DNA of 64,000 bases, taken from CAITNM01 sp021298215 (lineage in GTDB: Bacteria; Pseudomonadota; Alphaproteobacteria; Paracaedibacterales; CAITNM01). The notes below the pieces were generated by a model that worked only from the letters and a program-made list of their open reading frames with translations, did not search any database and was not told the DNA's origin. Location: assembly GCA_046309815.1 (NCBI GenBank), contig JBKCOJ010000005.1, forward strand, positions 248,001 through 312,000, in the 5' to 3' direction. The position numbers and the translations under genes are program-made. Positions 51,335-60,232 of this stretch are shown one piece after another (position 1 is the first letter of the stretch; every line of letters begins with the position of its first letter).

Positions 51335-52699
51335 TTAAATGCTATTTTTAATGTCTGTATAGTTTTCTTCAGGGCGGAAAACCTCAACGGGCAATCCTAA
51401 TCCTTCAGCAGTGAGCTTTCCTTGTAAAGAAAGAATCTGATACAGATAAAAATAATACTGTTGAATAGTATTAATTTGGTCGAGCTTTGCTTGCAAAAGT
51501 TGAGCTTGAGCGTTTAACACATCCACTAAGATTTTTGTGCCTACCTGCATTTCTTGGGTGACACCATCTACAGCTATTTCTTGGGCTTTCACTTGCTTGG
51601 AGGAATTTTGCATGTTGCTTTTTATTGCAACAAAAGCCATATACATTTGTTTGCAGCTTTGAATAATTTCTTGTCGCACTTTTTCAAAGGCAATGCGTTT
51701 TGCAACGATAGTTTTTTTTGTTTCTCTGTACTGAGAACGAGTTACTCCAGCATCGTATAGAGGGACGGTCAGATTAAGGCTAACTTCATCGCTTCGTTGA
51801 TTTCTAGTAGGATTTGTAATGGAGTCAACGTTGTTTGTCCCCGCACTATTTTTATTAAAGCTTTGAGAACTTGCAGCTTGAAAATCAAGAGAAGGTAATA
51901 ATTTTCCAGTAACAACTTTCTTATTTTGTTTCGCAGAAGAAATATCTTCTTGAGCTTGCTTTATTTTTGGATTTTCTCTGAGGGCTACTTCTTGCAGTAA
52001 ATCCATTGATTGCGGTGCTTCCAATAGTTCCTTTGGTTGCTCAACGCGTTCAGGAGCTGCAAGACCTGTTAGTTGCTCAAAAGAAGCCTTAGCACCTTCT
52101 AAATCAGCAAGTCCAAGCTGTAATTTTGATTGAGCTTCCACATATTTTGCTTCAGCTAGCGATTCTTGGGTAATTGTTTCTTCCCCTATTTCACGTTTTG
52201 CTTTTGCTGCTTCATAATTTTTCTGCATAAACGCAAAATTTGCTTTATATACTTCAACGCTTGCATATTTTGCATACAAGTCTAAATAAGCCTTGATAAC
52301 CTTTAGAAAAATCTCTTGCTCTGTGCTTTTTAATTGGGCCCATTGTCCCATGATATCGTGTTCAGTTTTAGAAACAGAGGCAGCATCGGCGAAACCTCTA
52401 AAAATATTTTGCGTAAGGACTATATTACCTTTTCGATTTTTGTCCTTACTGCTCACAGTAGGTGAGCTAGCGCCTCTGCTTGTTTTGCTATTAGCAACCG
52501 ATGCCGTTGCTCCTGCCTTAATTTCAGGCCGAAATCCGCCTTTTGCCTGCACGATTTTCTCGTGTGCAGCAAGCATTGATTCACGAGTCGCCAGCAATTC
52601 TTGGTTGTTTTTATAAGCCGAAGCGAGGGCATCCCTTATATTTACGGCGTGCCCGGATGTGCTAATTAATGTAATTAAAAGAAGATTATAAAATTTCAT
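51335..52699 (-). CDS. tolC: TolC-family outer-membrane efflux protein
   Basis: The 454-residue product has a signal peptide (MKFYNLLLITLISTSGHA) and two outer-membrane-factor repeats with the family start VNIRDALASAYKNNQELLATR and the second-repeat LRENPKIKQAQEDISSAKQ. SLNLTVPLYDAGVTRSQYRETK is the conserved strand-helix turn. TolC forms the outer duct for tripartite drug pumps and type I secretion. It is the last gene of pcm-rhodanese-tolC, an order common in alphaproteobacteria. Confidence 0.92.
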   Translation of the reverse strand: MKFYNLLLITLISTSGHAVNIRDALASAYKNNQELLATRESMLAAHEKIVQAKGGFRPEIKAGATASVANSKTSRGASSPTVSSKDKNRKGNIVLTQNIFRGFADAASVSKTEHDIMGQWAQLKSTEQEIFLKVIKAYLDLYAKYASVEVYKANFAFMQKNYEAAKAKREIGEETITQESLAEAKYVEAQSKLQLGLADLEGAKASFEQLTGLAAPERVEQPKELLEAPQSMDLLQEVALRENPKIKQAQEDISSAKQNKKVVTGKLLPSLDFQAASSQSFNKNSAGTNNVDSITNPTRNQRSDEVSLNLTVPLYDAGVTRSQYRETKKTIVAKRIAFEKVRQEIIQSCKQMYMAFVAIKSNMQNSSKQVKAQEIAVDGVTQEMQVGTKILVDVLNAQAQLLQAKLDQINTIQQYYFYLYQILSLQGKLTAEGLGLPVEVFRPEENYTDIKNSI

Positions 52700-52709
52700 G
52701 CTTTTTTAA

Positions 52710-53018
52710 CTAATATAGAGGCACTGAAGGATCAATTTCCTTACTCCATGCATCTATTCCCCCTGTCACATTGTAAACCGTAGCCAATCCATGTTGCAAG
52801 AGTAGCTCTGAGGCTTTGGCACTCCTAAATCCATGATGGCATAGTACCGCAATAGATCGATCGCAATCAAGTTGGCTTATATTGGTTGATAAATCCCTTA
52901 ATGGAATATGCACCGCCCCATTAATGTTGGCGATCTCCCATTCCCAGGATTCTCTAACGTCAATCAGCAGGTAGTGATCAAACTGCTGGTGTAATTCATG
53001 AACAGAAATAGATTGCAT
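52710..53018 (-). CDS. Rhodanese-domain protein (single domain)
   Basis: The 102-residue product is one rhodanese module: LLIDVRESWEWEIANINGAVHIPL, shortened to LLIDVRESWEWE and HIPL, with the active-site loop CHHGFRS carrying the catalytic cysteine. It resembles GlpE/PspE-type sulfurtransferases that move sulfane sulfur. It has no signal peptide. It sits 2 bases after pcm. Confidence 0.88.
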   Translation of the reverse strand: MQSISVHELHQQFDHYLLIDVRESWEWEIANINGAVHIPLRDLSTNISQLDCDRSIAVLCHHGFRSAKASELLLQHGLATVYNVTGGIDAWSKEIDPSVPLY

Positions 53019-53020
53019 AA

Positions 53021-53689
53021 CTAAAAAATAAAAGCTTGGGTTTCACTAAATTCTGGGCACATTGGCATATTTGTTTCTATTGAAAAAATTTTATGTAGCA
53101 TACCGCCAGTTTTTTCAAAAACACAAGCTTTTGTCGACCCTTGGTCATTATCTACGATACATGTGGCTATTTTCCCGCCTTCTTCTAATTGCTTTACAAC
53201 ACTGTCTGGGACCGAAATTAATCCTAATTCAATAATGATGGCTTTGTATGGACTGTTTTCTTTCATTCCCGCCATTAAAGGGCCACTTTCAATAGCGATA
53301 TTTTGCTTTTTTAGCTTTTCTCTGCACTTTGCAATTAAAATAGGATGTGGCTCAACAATGTAAGCGATGCAACCTATTTCGAATAATATGGTGGCAGTGT
53401 AGCCATAATTTCCTCCCACAACTAAAACCTTATCATTCCTTTTTAAAGAAAGATGCTGCAGAAAAATACCAAGAATGTGAGGAGGAAATAGGTAGCGTCC
53501 GGTTATGTCACAGTAAATGGGGCTATCGCTGTACGCTAAGGATAAAGAGGTTATAGGGATAAAATATTCTCTAGGAGTTTTTTCAAAAGCATTTAATAGC
53601 ATTTTATCCGTAACGCCATTTGCTTTTAATTGGGTGAAAACCATTTTCTGTCGCGCATTTTTAATCGGGTCGGTACGATGAACTCGCAT
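53021..53689 (-). CDS. pcm: Protein-L-isoaspartate O-methyltransferase-like protein
   Basis: The 222-residue product resembles the alphaproteobacterial Pcm group that precedes tolC: MVFTQLKANGVTDKMLLNAF, TPREYFIPITSLSLAYSDSP and LFPPHILGIFLQHL are family landmarks. The SAM-binding loop reads VLVVGGNYGYTATIL, lacking the canonical GTGSGY, so activity on isoaspartate is uncertain. It begins the pcm-rhodanese-tolC operon. Confidence 0.8.
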   Translation of the reverse strand: MRVHRTDPIKNARQKMVFTQLKANGVTDKMLLNAFEKTPREYFIPITSLSLAYSDSPIYCDITGRYLFPPHILGIFLQHLSLKRNDKVLVVGGNYGYTATILFEIGCIAYIVEPHPILIAKCREKLKKQNIAIESGPLMAGMKENSPYKAIIIELGLISVPDSVVKQLEEGGKIATCIVDNDQGSTKACVFEKTGGMLHKIFSIETNMPMCPEFSETQAFIF

Positions 53690-53759
53690 CCCTTGACCTA
53701 TAACTGTGATTTCGTGTACTCATTATAAGCGTGTAGGCAGTGCTTTTATAGAGGCAATT

Positions 53760-53833
53760 GGCCGGGTGGCAGAATGGTTATGCAGAGGATTGCAAATCCT
53801 TGAATGTCGGTTCGATTCCGGTCCCGGCCTCCA
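53760..53833 (+). tRNA. tRNA-Cys (anticodon GCA)
   Basis: The 74-base sequence has acceptor stem GGCCGGG/CCCGGCC, anticodon arm AGGAT-TGCAA-ATCCT giving anticodon GCA, T arm with GGTTCGATTCC and an encoded CCA. It ends one base before the stop of rpoH on the other strand. Confidence 0.96.
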
Positions 53834-53834
53834 A

Positions 53835-54665
53835 TTAATGGCTTGCAGAATGAAATTTTATATCCATAAGCTTGAAAGATTTTTGAAGCTTTCTAATCGC
53901 ATGTTTTTCTATTTGCCTAACTCTTTCTTTTGTAATGCCATAAGAATGGCTGATTTCTTCTAAGGTTTGAGAAGGTTCTTCAATATATCTTTTTAGTAAA
54001 ATCTCTAATTCCCGTTTATTTAAGAATTCTGCAAAGCGTTTGGACATTTGCTTATAATAATTTTGCTCTTCTTCTTGAATAAGCAGAGAATCAATCGACT
54101 CGCTTTCGTCGGGTAATACATCAACAAAAGTCATTTCATAATCAGGATTTATTTTTTGGTCTAGATACTTATCTTTTTGAGTTAGCTTGTCATACATATT
54201 TTGCACTTCTCGTACGGCAATGTTTAGATCTTTTGCAATTTTCTTTGCAACAGTTGGCTCAAAATATTGTGTATCAACCTTTTCCAAGTTTCTTTTTAAA
54301 TAACGCAACTGAAAGAATAATTTTTTATGCGTCGTTGTTGTGCCTACTCTTACAATTGACCAATTGCGCATAACATAATCTTGGCAATAAGCGTTTACCC
54401 ACCATCTAGCATAGCTTGAAAAGCGGACACCTCGAGTGGAATCATATTTATGCAAAGCAACGCATAATCCTAACCACGCTTCTTGGGCTAGATCTTCGTG
54501 TAAAATACCATAATATCGATATTTCTTTACAACACTTAATACCCAGGGCTTGAAAGCACATAAAAGTTTTTTTTCATCTTCTAGTTTATAAAGCTCTTGC
54601 CAATTTTCTATAAGGCGCTCTTCCTCAGATTGCGTTAGAAAGGATGGATGTTTCGATATCGGCAT
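53835..54665 (-). CDS. rpoH: Heat-shock sigma factor RpoH (sigma-32)
   Basis: The 276-residue sigma-70-family protein has region 2 (EDLAQEAWLGLCVALHKYD, VRFSSYARWWVNAYCQDYVM). It also has the RpoH-specific stretch NWSIVRVGTTTTHKKLFFQLR, equivalent to the RpoH box region of other heat-shock sigmas. Region 4 follows (LEEISHSYGITKERVRQIEKHAIRKL, shortened to GITKERVRQIE). It would direct transcription of chaperones and proteases. Confidence 0.92.
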   Translation of the reverse strand: MPISKHPSFLTQSEEERLIENWQELYKLEDEKKLLCAFKPWVLSVVKKYRYYGILHEDLAQEAWLGLCVALHKYDSTRGVRFSSYARWWVNAYCQDYVMRNWSIVRVGTTTTHKKLFFQLRYLKRNLEKVDTQYFEPTVAKKIAKDLNIAVREVQNMYDKLTQKDKYLDQKINPDYEMTFVDVLPDESESIDSLLIQEEEQNYYKQMSKRFAEFLNKRELEILLKRYIEEPSQTLEEISHSYGITKERVRQIEKHAIRKLQKSFKLMDIKFHSASH

Positions 54666-54862
54666 TTAATAAAATCACAAAATAAAGTAATTATATATTA
54701 ATCAATAAAAATTTATACTTTGTTAATAATTATAAAATATATAGATATTCTTTATTTAAATTTTATTAGTTGCAGTTGTCCGATTTTTTGTATTTTTAAC
54801 TATTATTTAATGTTTTTGATTTAAAAATGAATATTAATATATTGTTCCAAGTAGGTATTATT

Positions 54863-56236
54863 ATGAACGTATCAAAGTCTTTTTTATTGCTTAGTGTTAC
54901 ATTAGGTTTGTCTCAAGCATCTTTTGCTGGAGAGCATATGGAAGTTCCTGTAACTCAGGATTTTCAATTTTCTCAAGGTGAAGTAGGTGTTCCTTCTGAA
55001 GTGGCACAAGAAAACCTCCTAAAGCAGGAAGAGCAAGTTCAGCCTATGGTAATCCCTGAGGGGCATTCTATGATGAGCGAAATGCCAGCCTCTGCTTTTG
55101 ATGGGCAGCAAATGATGCATACAGAATCTGCTCAACCTATGGATAATCCTCAAGTGCAGATGATGAACGAAGAACAAGTTCAGTCTATGGGAATGCCAGG
55201 TACACAAGCAGAACTTGTAAATCAACAGATGATGAGTGAAATGCCTTTAATTGCAAATCATCAGCTTGAGGAATCTCATAATCCTGCCGTTATCCCTTCT
55301 GTAGTTGATAATCCTGTTGCTTTAGAAGTAGCCCCTCCCTCTCTTACTGCGCAAGAAAAAGTGGCAGAAGCAATGGAGGAACTGAAAGAAAAGAAACTTG
55401 AAGAAGCGCAACAAGAAGCGTTGTTGAATAACGACGTGGTATCAGAAGAATCTTTAGTTGCCGCTCCTGCTAAAAAGAAAAAAGCAGGAAAGAAGAAATT
55501 GACAGCTGAAGAGATCCAAGCATTAAAGGCAGCTGGTGCAGAAAAAACTTTAGCTAGAACTGCAGCTCGTAAAGAAGCAGAGGATGCTAAAAAGCTTGAG
55601 CAAAAAATAAATGCTGAGCAAGTTGAAGAAAATATGACAGCAGCTCCTTTATTAACAGAAGAATCTTTAGCTGCTGCTCCTGCGAAAAAGAAAAAAGCAG
55701 GAAAGAAGAAATTGACAGCTGAAGAGATCGGAGCATTAAAGGCAGCTGGTGCAGAAAAAACTTTAGCTAGAGCTGTAGCTCGTAAAGAAGCAGAGGATGC
55801 TAAAAAGCTTGAAGAGAAAATAGAGCTTGAGCATCTAGCTGAAGAGGTTCAACATCACGAGGAAGGATCTGCTGTAGCTATTAGCGGTTCAGCACACACA
55901 CAAAACCCATTTGCAGTGTTGTTTTTTACCCCAGAAGAAGCAGTTGATCTCCAAAGAACTATAAATGAAGGAGCTGCTTTTAATAATAAAAAAATGGATT
56001 CAGTAGTAATCGTTGTTGATCCGGCAAAAGGTGAAAACGATGATATTGCTGCTAAAGAAGAAAAACAAGAGCCAGCTATTGTGGTAGGTACTCCTGCTGG
56101 GCCAGAAGTCAATTTTGAAGCAGAAGTATCTAAAAATGGAGATGCTGTTGCGTCAAAAGAGGGCATGGATCAGAAAGACCCGGCGTCTGTTGCCGAAATT
56201 CCTGGTGAACATCAGCAAGAAATAGCTGCCCAGTAA
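54863..56236 (+). CDS. Secreted repeat protein, Met-rich and Lys/Ala-rich
   Basis: Started at ATG 54863 (AAGTAGG upstream), the product is 457 residues with a signal peptide (MNVSKSFLLLSVTLGLSQASFA). Residues about 40-135 are rich in Met and Gln with recurring MMSEMP and QPM elements. Two nearly identical segments of about 55 residues follow, 71 residues apart, each with APAKKKKAGKKKLTAEEI and AAGAEKTLAR. The last 110 residues are acidic. No family is recognised. It has its own terminator and a long AT-rich upstream region, so it is probably a well expressed envelope or secreted protein. Confidence 0.72.
   Translation: MNVSKSFLLLSVTLGLSQASFAGEHMEVPVTQDFQFSQGEVGVPSEVAQENLLKQEEQVQPMVIPEGHSMMSEMPASAFDGQQMMHTESAQPMDNPQVQMMNEEQVQSMGMPGTQAELVNQQMMSEMPLIANHQLEESHNPAVIPSVVDNPVALEVAPPSLTAQEKVAEAMEELKEKKLEEAQQEALLNNDVVSEESLVAAPAKKKKAGKKKLTAEEIQALKAAGAEKTLARTAARKEAEDAKKLEQKINAEQVEENMTAAPLLTEESLAAAPAKKKKAGKKKLTAEEIGALKAAGAEKTLARAVARKEAEDAKKLEEKIELEHLAEEVQHHEEGSAVAISGSAHTQNPFAVLFFTPEEAVDLQRTINEGAAFNNKKMDSVVIVVDPAKGENDDIAAKEEKQEPAIVVGTPAGPEVNFEAEVSKNGDAVASKEGMDQKDPASVAEIPGEHQQEIAAQ
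55445..55823 (+). repeat. Two-copy 166-bp in-gene repeat
   Basis: Copies at 55445-55610 and 55658-55823 start 213 bases apart and are nearly identical at the DNA level, differing at a handful of positions. The spacing is a multiple of 3, so the frame is kept. Recent duplication, or a length-variable locus, is likely. Confidence 0.85.
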
Positions 56237-56258
56237 ACAGCAGTTCTCATGAGGAATC

Positions 56259-56290
56259 AAATGCTCTTCTGAAAAGAAGAGCATTTTTTT
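56259..56290 (+). terminator. Rho-independent terminator of the repeat-protein gene
   Basis: AAATGCTCTTCT and AGAAGAGCATTT form a perfect 12-bp stem with a GAAA tetraloop and a run of T. It follows the stop at 56236 by 22 bases. Confidence 0.93.
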
Positions 56291-56343
56291 ATTCTAAATT
56301 TTGTATTTTAGCGGTAATCTACTATAAAAAAATAAAGCACAAA

Positions 56344-57063
56344 ATGACACGTATTGATAAGCGTAACACGGATGATCTTCGTCCGATCTTTTTAGGTCCA
56401 GGTTTTGCAAAGTTTGCCCATGGATCATGTTTTGTAAAATTTGGTGATACTCATGTGTTATGCACTGCTACCATCGAAGAAAAAGTTCCACCATTCTTAA
56501 AAAACACAAAAAGTGGCTGGATTACTGCCGAATACGGCATGCTTCCATGTTCTACTCAAGATCGAATGGACAGAGAGGCCTCAAAGGGTAAGCAATCAGG
56601 TCGTACGCAGGAAATTCAGCGACTTATTGGTCGTAGTCTTCGTGCGATAGTTGATCTTAAAGCACTAGGTGAGCGCCAAATCAAGATTGATTGCGATGTT
56701 TTACAAGCAGATGGTGGAACACGTACAGCCAGCATCACCGGCGCTTATGTTGCCTTATACCAAGCACTACAGAGATTAGTTAATAGAAAACAGCTTAATG
56801 CTATTCCATTGATTGATCAGGTTGCGGCAATTTCTTGTGGGATATACCAACAAGAAGCATTGCTTGATTTAAACTATGTGGAAGATTCTTCATCCGAGGT
56901 TGATGCGAATTTTGTTTTAACAGCAAGCGGCAAAATTATTGAAGTGCAAGCTTGTGCAGAAAAAGCCCCATTTGATCAACAGCAATTTTTAGATATGTTG
57001 GCTCTTGCGCAAAAAGGTGCAGGACAATTATTTGAGCTTCAGAAAAAAGCTTTAAATCTTTAG
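56344..57063 (+). CDS. rph: Ribonuclease PH
   Basis: RNase PH trims tRNA 3' ends phosphorolytically. The 239-residue product has MTRIDKRNTDDLRPI, HGSCFVKFGDTHVLCTAT, GWITAEYGMLPCSTQDRM and IKIDCDVLQADGGTRTASITGAY, shortened to VLQADGGTRTASITGAY, all hallmarks of the family. It is full-length and lies upstream of hfq on the same strand. Confidence 0.95.
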   Translation: MTRIDKRNTDDLRPIFLGPGFAKFAHGSCFVKFGDTHVLCTATIEEKVPPFLKNTKSGWITAEYGMLPCSTQDRMDREASKGKQSGRTQEIQRLIGRSLRAIVDLKALGERQIKIDCDVLQADGGTRTASITGAYVALYQALQRLVNRKQLNAIPLIDQVAAISCGIYQQEALLDLNYVEDSSSEVDANFVLTASGKIIEVQACAEKAPFDQQQFLDMLALAQKGAGQLFELQKKALNL

Positions 57064-57150
57064 TTTTTTATAAAGAAAAATCAACTAGCCATTGCCAGAA
57101 GTTTTTTCTAGAGATTAAAATACAATGATAAAAGATAAGGAGAGACAAAA

Positions 57151-57474
57151 ATGTCTCATGAAAAATCTGTTAATGTTCAGGATGCTTTTTTAAATCATAT
57201 TAGGAAAAATAAAACACCTCTCACCGTTTTTTTAGTAAATGGAGTAAAACTACAAGGCACTATTACATGGTTTGATAGTAATACAATTTTACTTAGGCGT
57301 GAGGGCCATGCTCAACTAATTTACAAGCATGCGATTTCAACGTTAATGCCACATGGGCCTGTATCAATTCTGGATTACCAAAATAACGATCGCGAAGATC
57401 GGCATACTCAAAATTCAGCAGAATCAGAAGACATTGATGATTTTGATGAAACGATGGAAGAATCTGAAATTTAA
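57151..57474 (+). CDS. hfq: RNA chaperone Hfq
   Basis: Hfq helps small RNAs pair with mRNAs. The 107-residue product has both Sm motifs: VNVQDAFLNHIRKNKTPLTV with VNGVKLQGTITWFD, and LIYKHAISTLMP (the YKHA.ST motif). The C-terminus is a strongly acidic tail (EDIDDFDETMEESE), longer than in many alphaproteobacteria. GGAGAGAC precedes the ATG. It is separated from the ntr operon, its usual neighbour in this class. Confidence 0.95.
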   Translation: MSHEKSVNVQDAFLNHIRKNKTPLTVFLVNGVKLQGTITWFDSNTILLRREGHAQLIYKHAISTLMPHGPVSILDYQNNDREDRHTQNSAESEDIDDFDETMEESEI

Positions 57475-57476
57475 TA

Positions 57477-57561
57477 TGGTGCGGTTGAGAAGACTCGAAC
57501 TTCCACGGATTGCTCCACAGCGACCTCAACGCTGCGTGTCTACCAATTCCACCACGACCGC
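57477..57561 (-). tRNA. tRNA-Leu (anticodon GAG)
   Basis: On the minus strand the 85-base sequence has a 7-base acceptor pairing (GCGGTCG with CAACCGC, one mismatch or G-T type pair). It has an anticodon arm AGCGT-TGAGG-TCGCT giving anticodon GAG, a long variable arm as in leucine tRNAs, GTTCGAGTC in the T arm and an encoded CCA. Its 3' end lies 2 bases from the hfq stop. Confidence 0.92.
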
Positions 57562-57611
57562 AGGTGGAAAACATAGCAAAGTTAATGCAGCTATACAAGA
57601 CTTGCTATGTA

Positions 57612-58082
57612 CTACAATAAAGAGTTCGCGCCACTAATTTCGCAAGTTCCTGGATTTTTTTCAATGTTAGCTTTTAAAATTTCGCTGTTTTCCAGCACGA
57701 GAAGGAATCGTGTGCAGCGGAAACCCATGTGTTTTTCTGTAAGATCTAACCCCAGGTTCAAAGCTTTGGTTAAAGCAGCGCTGCCGTCCGCTAACATAAT
57801 GATATCTGCATTTGGTGCTATTTGTTCTTTCCAAGCTTGCATTACGAAAGCATCATTAACCGCCATACAAATAATCTTTTCATAACCCTTTTCTCTCAAG
57901 TTCTTTTCATGAGTCACAAAACTTGGCAGCTGAATCTGTGAGCAGGTAGGGGTAAAAGCTCCCGGGAGACCAAATAGGATTGTCTTACCCTTGAATAATT
58001 CAGTAGTGCTAATTTCTTTTTTTTCGCCTGATTCAATGATTTGTACTGTTAGATCAGGAATTTTCGTTGTTGGAATAGACAT
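57612..58082 (-). CDS. Peroxiredoxin (Prx5 type)
   Basis: The 156-residue thiol peroxidase reduces hydrogen peroxide and organic peroxides. PGAFTPTCS contains the peroxidatic cysteine and the adjacent Thr, and GFRCTRFLLVL the conserved Arg. A further cysteine near the end (PGTCEISGA) is a possible resolving residue. The length fits Prx5/AhpE-like 'GrxPrx without Grx' enzymes that use glutathione or glutaredoxin. It is monocistronic. Confidence 0.92.
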   Translation of the reverse strand: MSIPTTKIPDLTVQIIESGEKKEISTTELFKGKTILFGLPGAFTPTCSQIQLPSFVTHEKNLREKGYEKIICMAVNDAFVMQAWKEQIAPNADIIMLADGSAALTKALNLGLDLTEKHMGFRCTRFLLVLENSEILKANIEKNPGTCEISGANSLL

Positions 58083-58329
58083 ACTGGCCTTGAGTGCTAA
58101 ATATCTGCTGAAGAATACTAAACCTTGGTATTTTACTCAAGAAGTGAAAAGTTATTAGAAGGAAAAATATTATTTCTGCAAACAGTATAATTAACTTCTT
58201 AAAATTATTTTTTTAACTGCATTGAGCATTGAGATTTCATTTTAATCCTTTATTTTAAAATTTGCTGACTTTTTCTTGTTTTTTATAGGATTTTTTGGCT
58301 AATCTATATGGAATGGGAGGAATGTATTA

Positions 58330-59625
58330 ATGCATGGCGAATTCGGCATAACTAATATAGCGTTAGTGATACTAATAGCGCTGATATTTGGTCTCGGCAT
58401 GACGAGACTAAAGCAACCTCCTATTTTGGGATATATAATCGCTGGTCTTATTCTTGGTCCCTCTGGGCTTGCTTATGTTGAATCGCGTGATCAAGTAAGT
58501 ATTCTTGCTGAAATGGGTGTGCTACTTTTACTATTTGTAATAGGCATTGAGCTGAATTTGCGCACATTCAAAAAAGTTTGGCTCGTGACGTCGCTTGCAA
58601 CTCTTTTTCAAATTGTTATATGCACTGGCGTTACCTGGGCTATCTCATATTTTTTAGGATGGGGCAGCGGGCTCCCCGTATTATTAGGATTCATTACAGC
58701 GATTTCTTCAACAGCTGTTGCTGTTAAAATGCTAGATACAATTGGGGAGACCAATTCCGAAATTGGGCAAATAAGTATAGGTATTCTTATTGCACAAGAT
58801 TTTGCCATCGTTCCGATGATTCTAATTTTGCGTAATTATCACGCCGATCTGTCAATTCTAGGACTTTTTTCAAAACTATTGCTTGCGGTGGGTATTATTG
58901 CAGGGCTCATTTATTATCTTAGTCAAAAGCAACGTGTGCGCATTGGATTTTTGGCAGATGTTATTCGTCAGAAGGATTTATTGCCTTTAGTGAGTTTAGT
59001 TTTTTGTTTTGCAGCCGCTGCACTTTCAGGAGTAATAGGGCTTTCTGCTGCGTATGGTGCCTTTTTAGCTGGTTTAACAATCGGAAACACTCATGAAAGA
59101 AGCGCTGTATTAGACACCGTTAAACCTATTCAGAGCACACTGATAATGGTGTTTTTCTTATCCATCGGAATATTAATGGATGTTGGGTTTATTTACCTGC
59201 ATTTAGGGACGTTTATTTTGCTGTTGCTATTAATAACAGTGGGTAAAACAGCCATTAATATTCTTATTTTGCGCTTTTTACAAATACCTTGGTCAGAAGC
59301 ATTTCTAGTCGGCGTTGTTCTTGCCCAAATCGGTGAGTTTGCATTTTTGATGGCCTCTATTGGTCACGAAGCAAAAATCATTGATGAATTCGGAGAAAAG
59401 CTAATTTTATCTTTAACAGCGCTTTCCTTGTTGTTTAGCCCTATTTGGATGACCCTTGCGCGGCATTTGAAGAATATTACCGATGACTCAAAAATATCTA
59501 TAAAAGATGTTGTGGCCTGGCTTACTTTGCCCGGAAGTCATTTTCTGAAATTTGTATGGAAAAGGGCGGCGAAAGAATGGAAAGAAGAAGAAAAAAGTAT
59601 TAAGCATCCGAGTGATGATGCCTGA
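58330..59625 (+). CDS. CPA2 family cation:proton antiporter (KefB/KefC-like)
   Basis: The 431-residue product has about 12 transmembrane helices of the CPA2 fold: QPPILGYIIAGLILGPSG, VLLLLFVIGIELNLR, SSTAVAVKMLD and ILIAQDFAIVPMILIL, where QD is the ion-binding aspartate region, and VVLAQIGEFAFLMAS. The C-terminal nucleotide-binding RCK/TrkA-N domain of Kef proteins is absent; the chain ends in a short charged tail. A potassium or sodium efflux role is inferred. GGGAGGA precedes the ATG. Its end overlaps rnhB. Confidence 0.88.
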   Translation: MHGEFGITNIALVILIALIFGLGMTRLKQPPILGYIIAGLILGPSGLAYVESRDQVSILAEMGVLLLLFVIGIELNLRTFKKVWLVTSLATLFQIVICTGVTWAISYFLGWGSGLPVLLGFITAISSTAVAVKMLDTIGETNSEIGQISIGILIAQDFAIVPMILILRNYHADLSILGLFSKLLLAVGIIAGLIYYLSQKQRVRIGFLADVIRQKDLLPLVSLVFCFAAAALSGVIGLSAAYGAFLAGLTIGNTHERSAVLDTVKPIQSTLIMVFFLSIGILMDVGFIYLHLGTFILLLLLITVGKTAINILILRFLQIPWSEAFLVGVVLAQIGEFAFLMASIGHEAKIIDEFGEKLILSLTALSLLFSPIWMTLARHLKNITDDSKISIKDVVAWLTLPGSHFLKFVWKRAAKEWKEEEKSIKHPSDDA

Positions 59626-60232
59626 TTTTTCTTTTGAGGAAACTTATTCGTCAAAAAAAGTAGCAGGCCTTGATGAGGCAGGCTGCGGACCCTGGGCAGG
59701 CCCTGTGGTGGCTGCAGCTGTTATGTTTTTTGAATACAATCAAGAAACTTGGAATGCTTTAAATGACTCAAAGAAGTTAAGTTTAAAAAAACGCCAAGAA
59801 TGCTTTGAATTATTAATAAATTCATCCACTCTTGTCTATGGGATTGGTATTTCCTCCGTGGAAGAAATTGATACATTGAATATTGCAAATGCAACGTGCT
59901 TAGCGATGAAAAGGTCTCTAGAATCACTATCAATGCGTCCCGATCATGTGCTAATAGATGGTAATCGTAAACCATCGATAGATATTCCCTTTACCATGAT
60001 TATAAAAGGAGACAGCCTTTCTTTAAGCATTTCTGCTGCTTCTATCATTGCAAAAGTAACTCGCGACCAAATAATGCATGACCTTGAAAAAGATTATCCA
60101 GAATATTATTGGTCAAGAAATGCAGGGTACGGAACAGCATTGCACCAAAAGGCTCTGAAAAAGCATGGAGTCACCCCTCATCATAGAAGAAGTTTTGCCC
60201 CAATTCGAGCTCTCTTGGGAGAAGTTGCATGA
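59618..60232 (+). CDS. rnhB: Ribonuclease HII
   Basis: RNase HII removes ribonucleotides embedded in DNA. The product, about 204 residues, has the catalytic GLDEAGCGPWAGPVVAAAV (Asp and Glu), HVLIDGN (third Asp) and KGDSLSLSISAASIIAKVTRD, shortened to SISAASIIAKVTRD. Two adjacent ATG codons (59615 and 59618) can serve as start, both inside the antiporter end. It overlaps rlmB by 4 bases (ATGA). Confidence 0.95.
   Translation: MPDFSFEETYSSKKVAGLDEAGCGPWAGPVVAAAVMFFEYNQETWNALNDSKKLSLKKRQECFELLINSSTLVYGIGISSVEEIDTLNIANATCLAMKRSLESLSMRPDHVLIDGNRKPSIDIPFTMIIKGDSLSLSISAASIIAKVTRDQIMHDLEKDYPEYYWSRNAGYGTALHQKALKKHGVTPHHRRSFAPIRALLGEVA

Noticed and set aside
53706..53963. Plus-strand open frame covering tRNA-Cys
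   Set aside because: It contains the whole tRNA gene and the 3' end of rpoH in antisense, so it is a chance frame.
55445..55823. Repeats considered as a CRISPR array
   Set aside because: Only two long copies exist, they keep the reading frame and encode protein segments; no cas genes are present.
59552..59614. Extended N-terminus of RNase HII
   Set aside because: The extra Lys/Arg-rich residues are the antiporter tail read in another frame; RNase HII homologues begin near the MMPDF segment.
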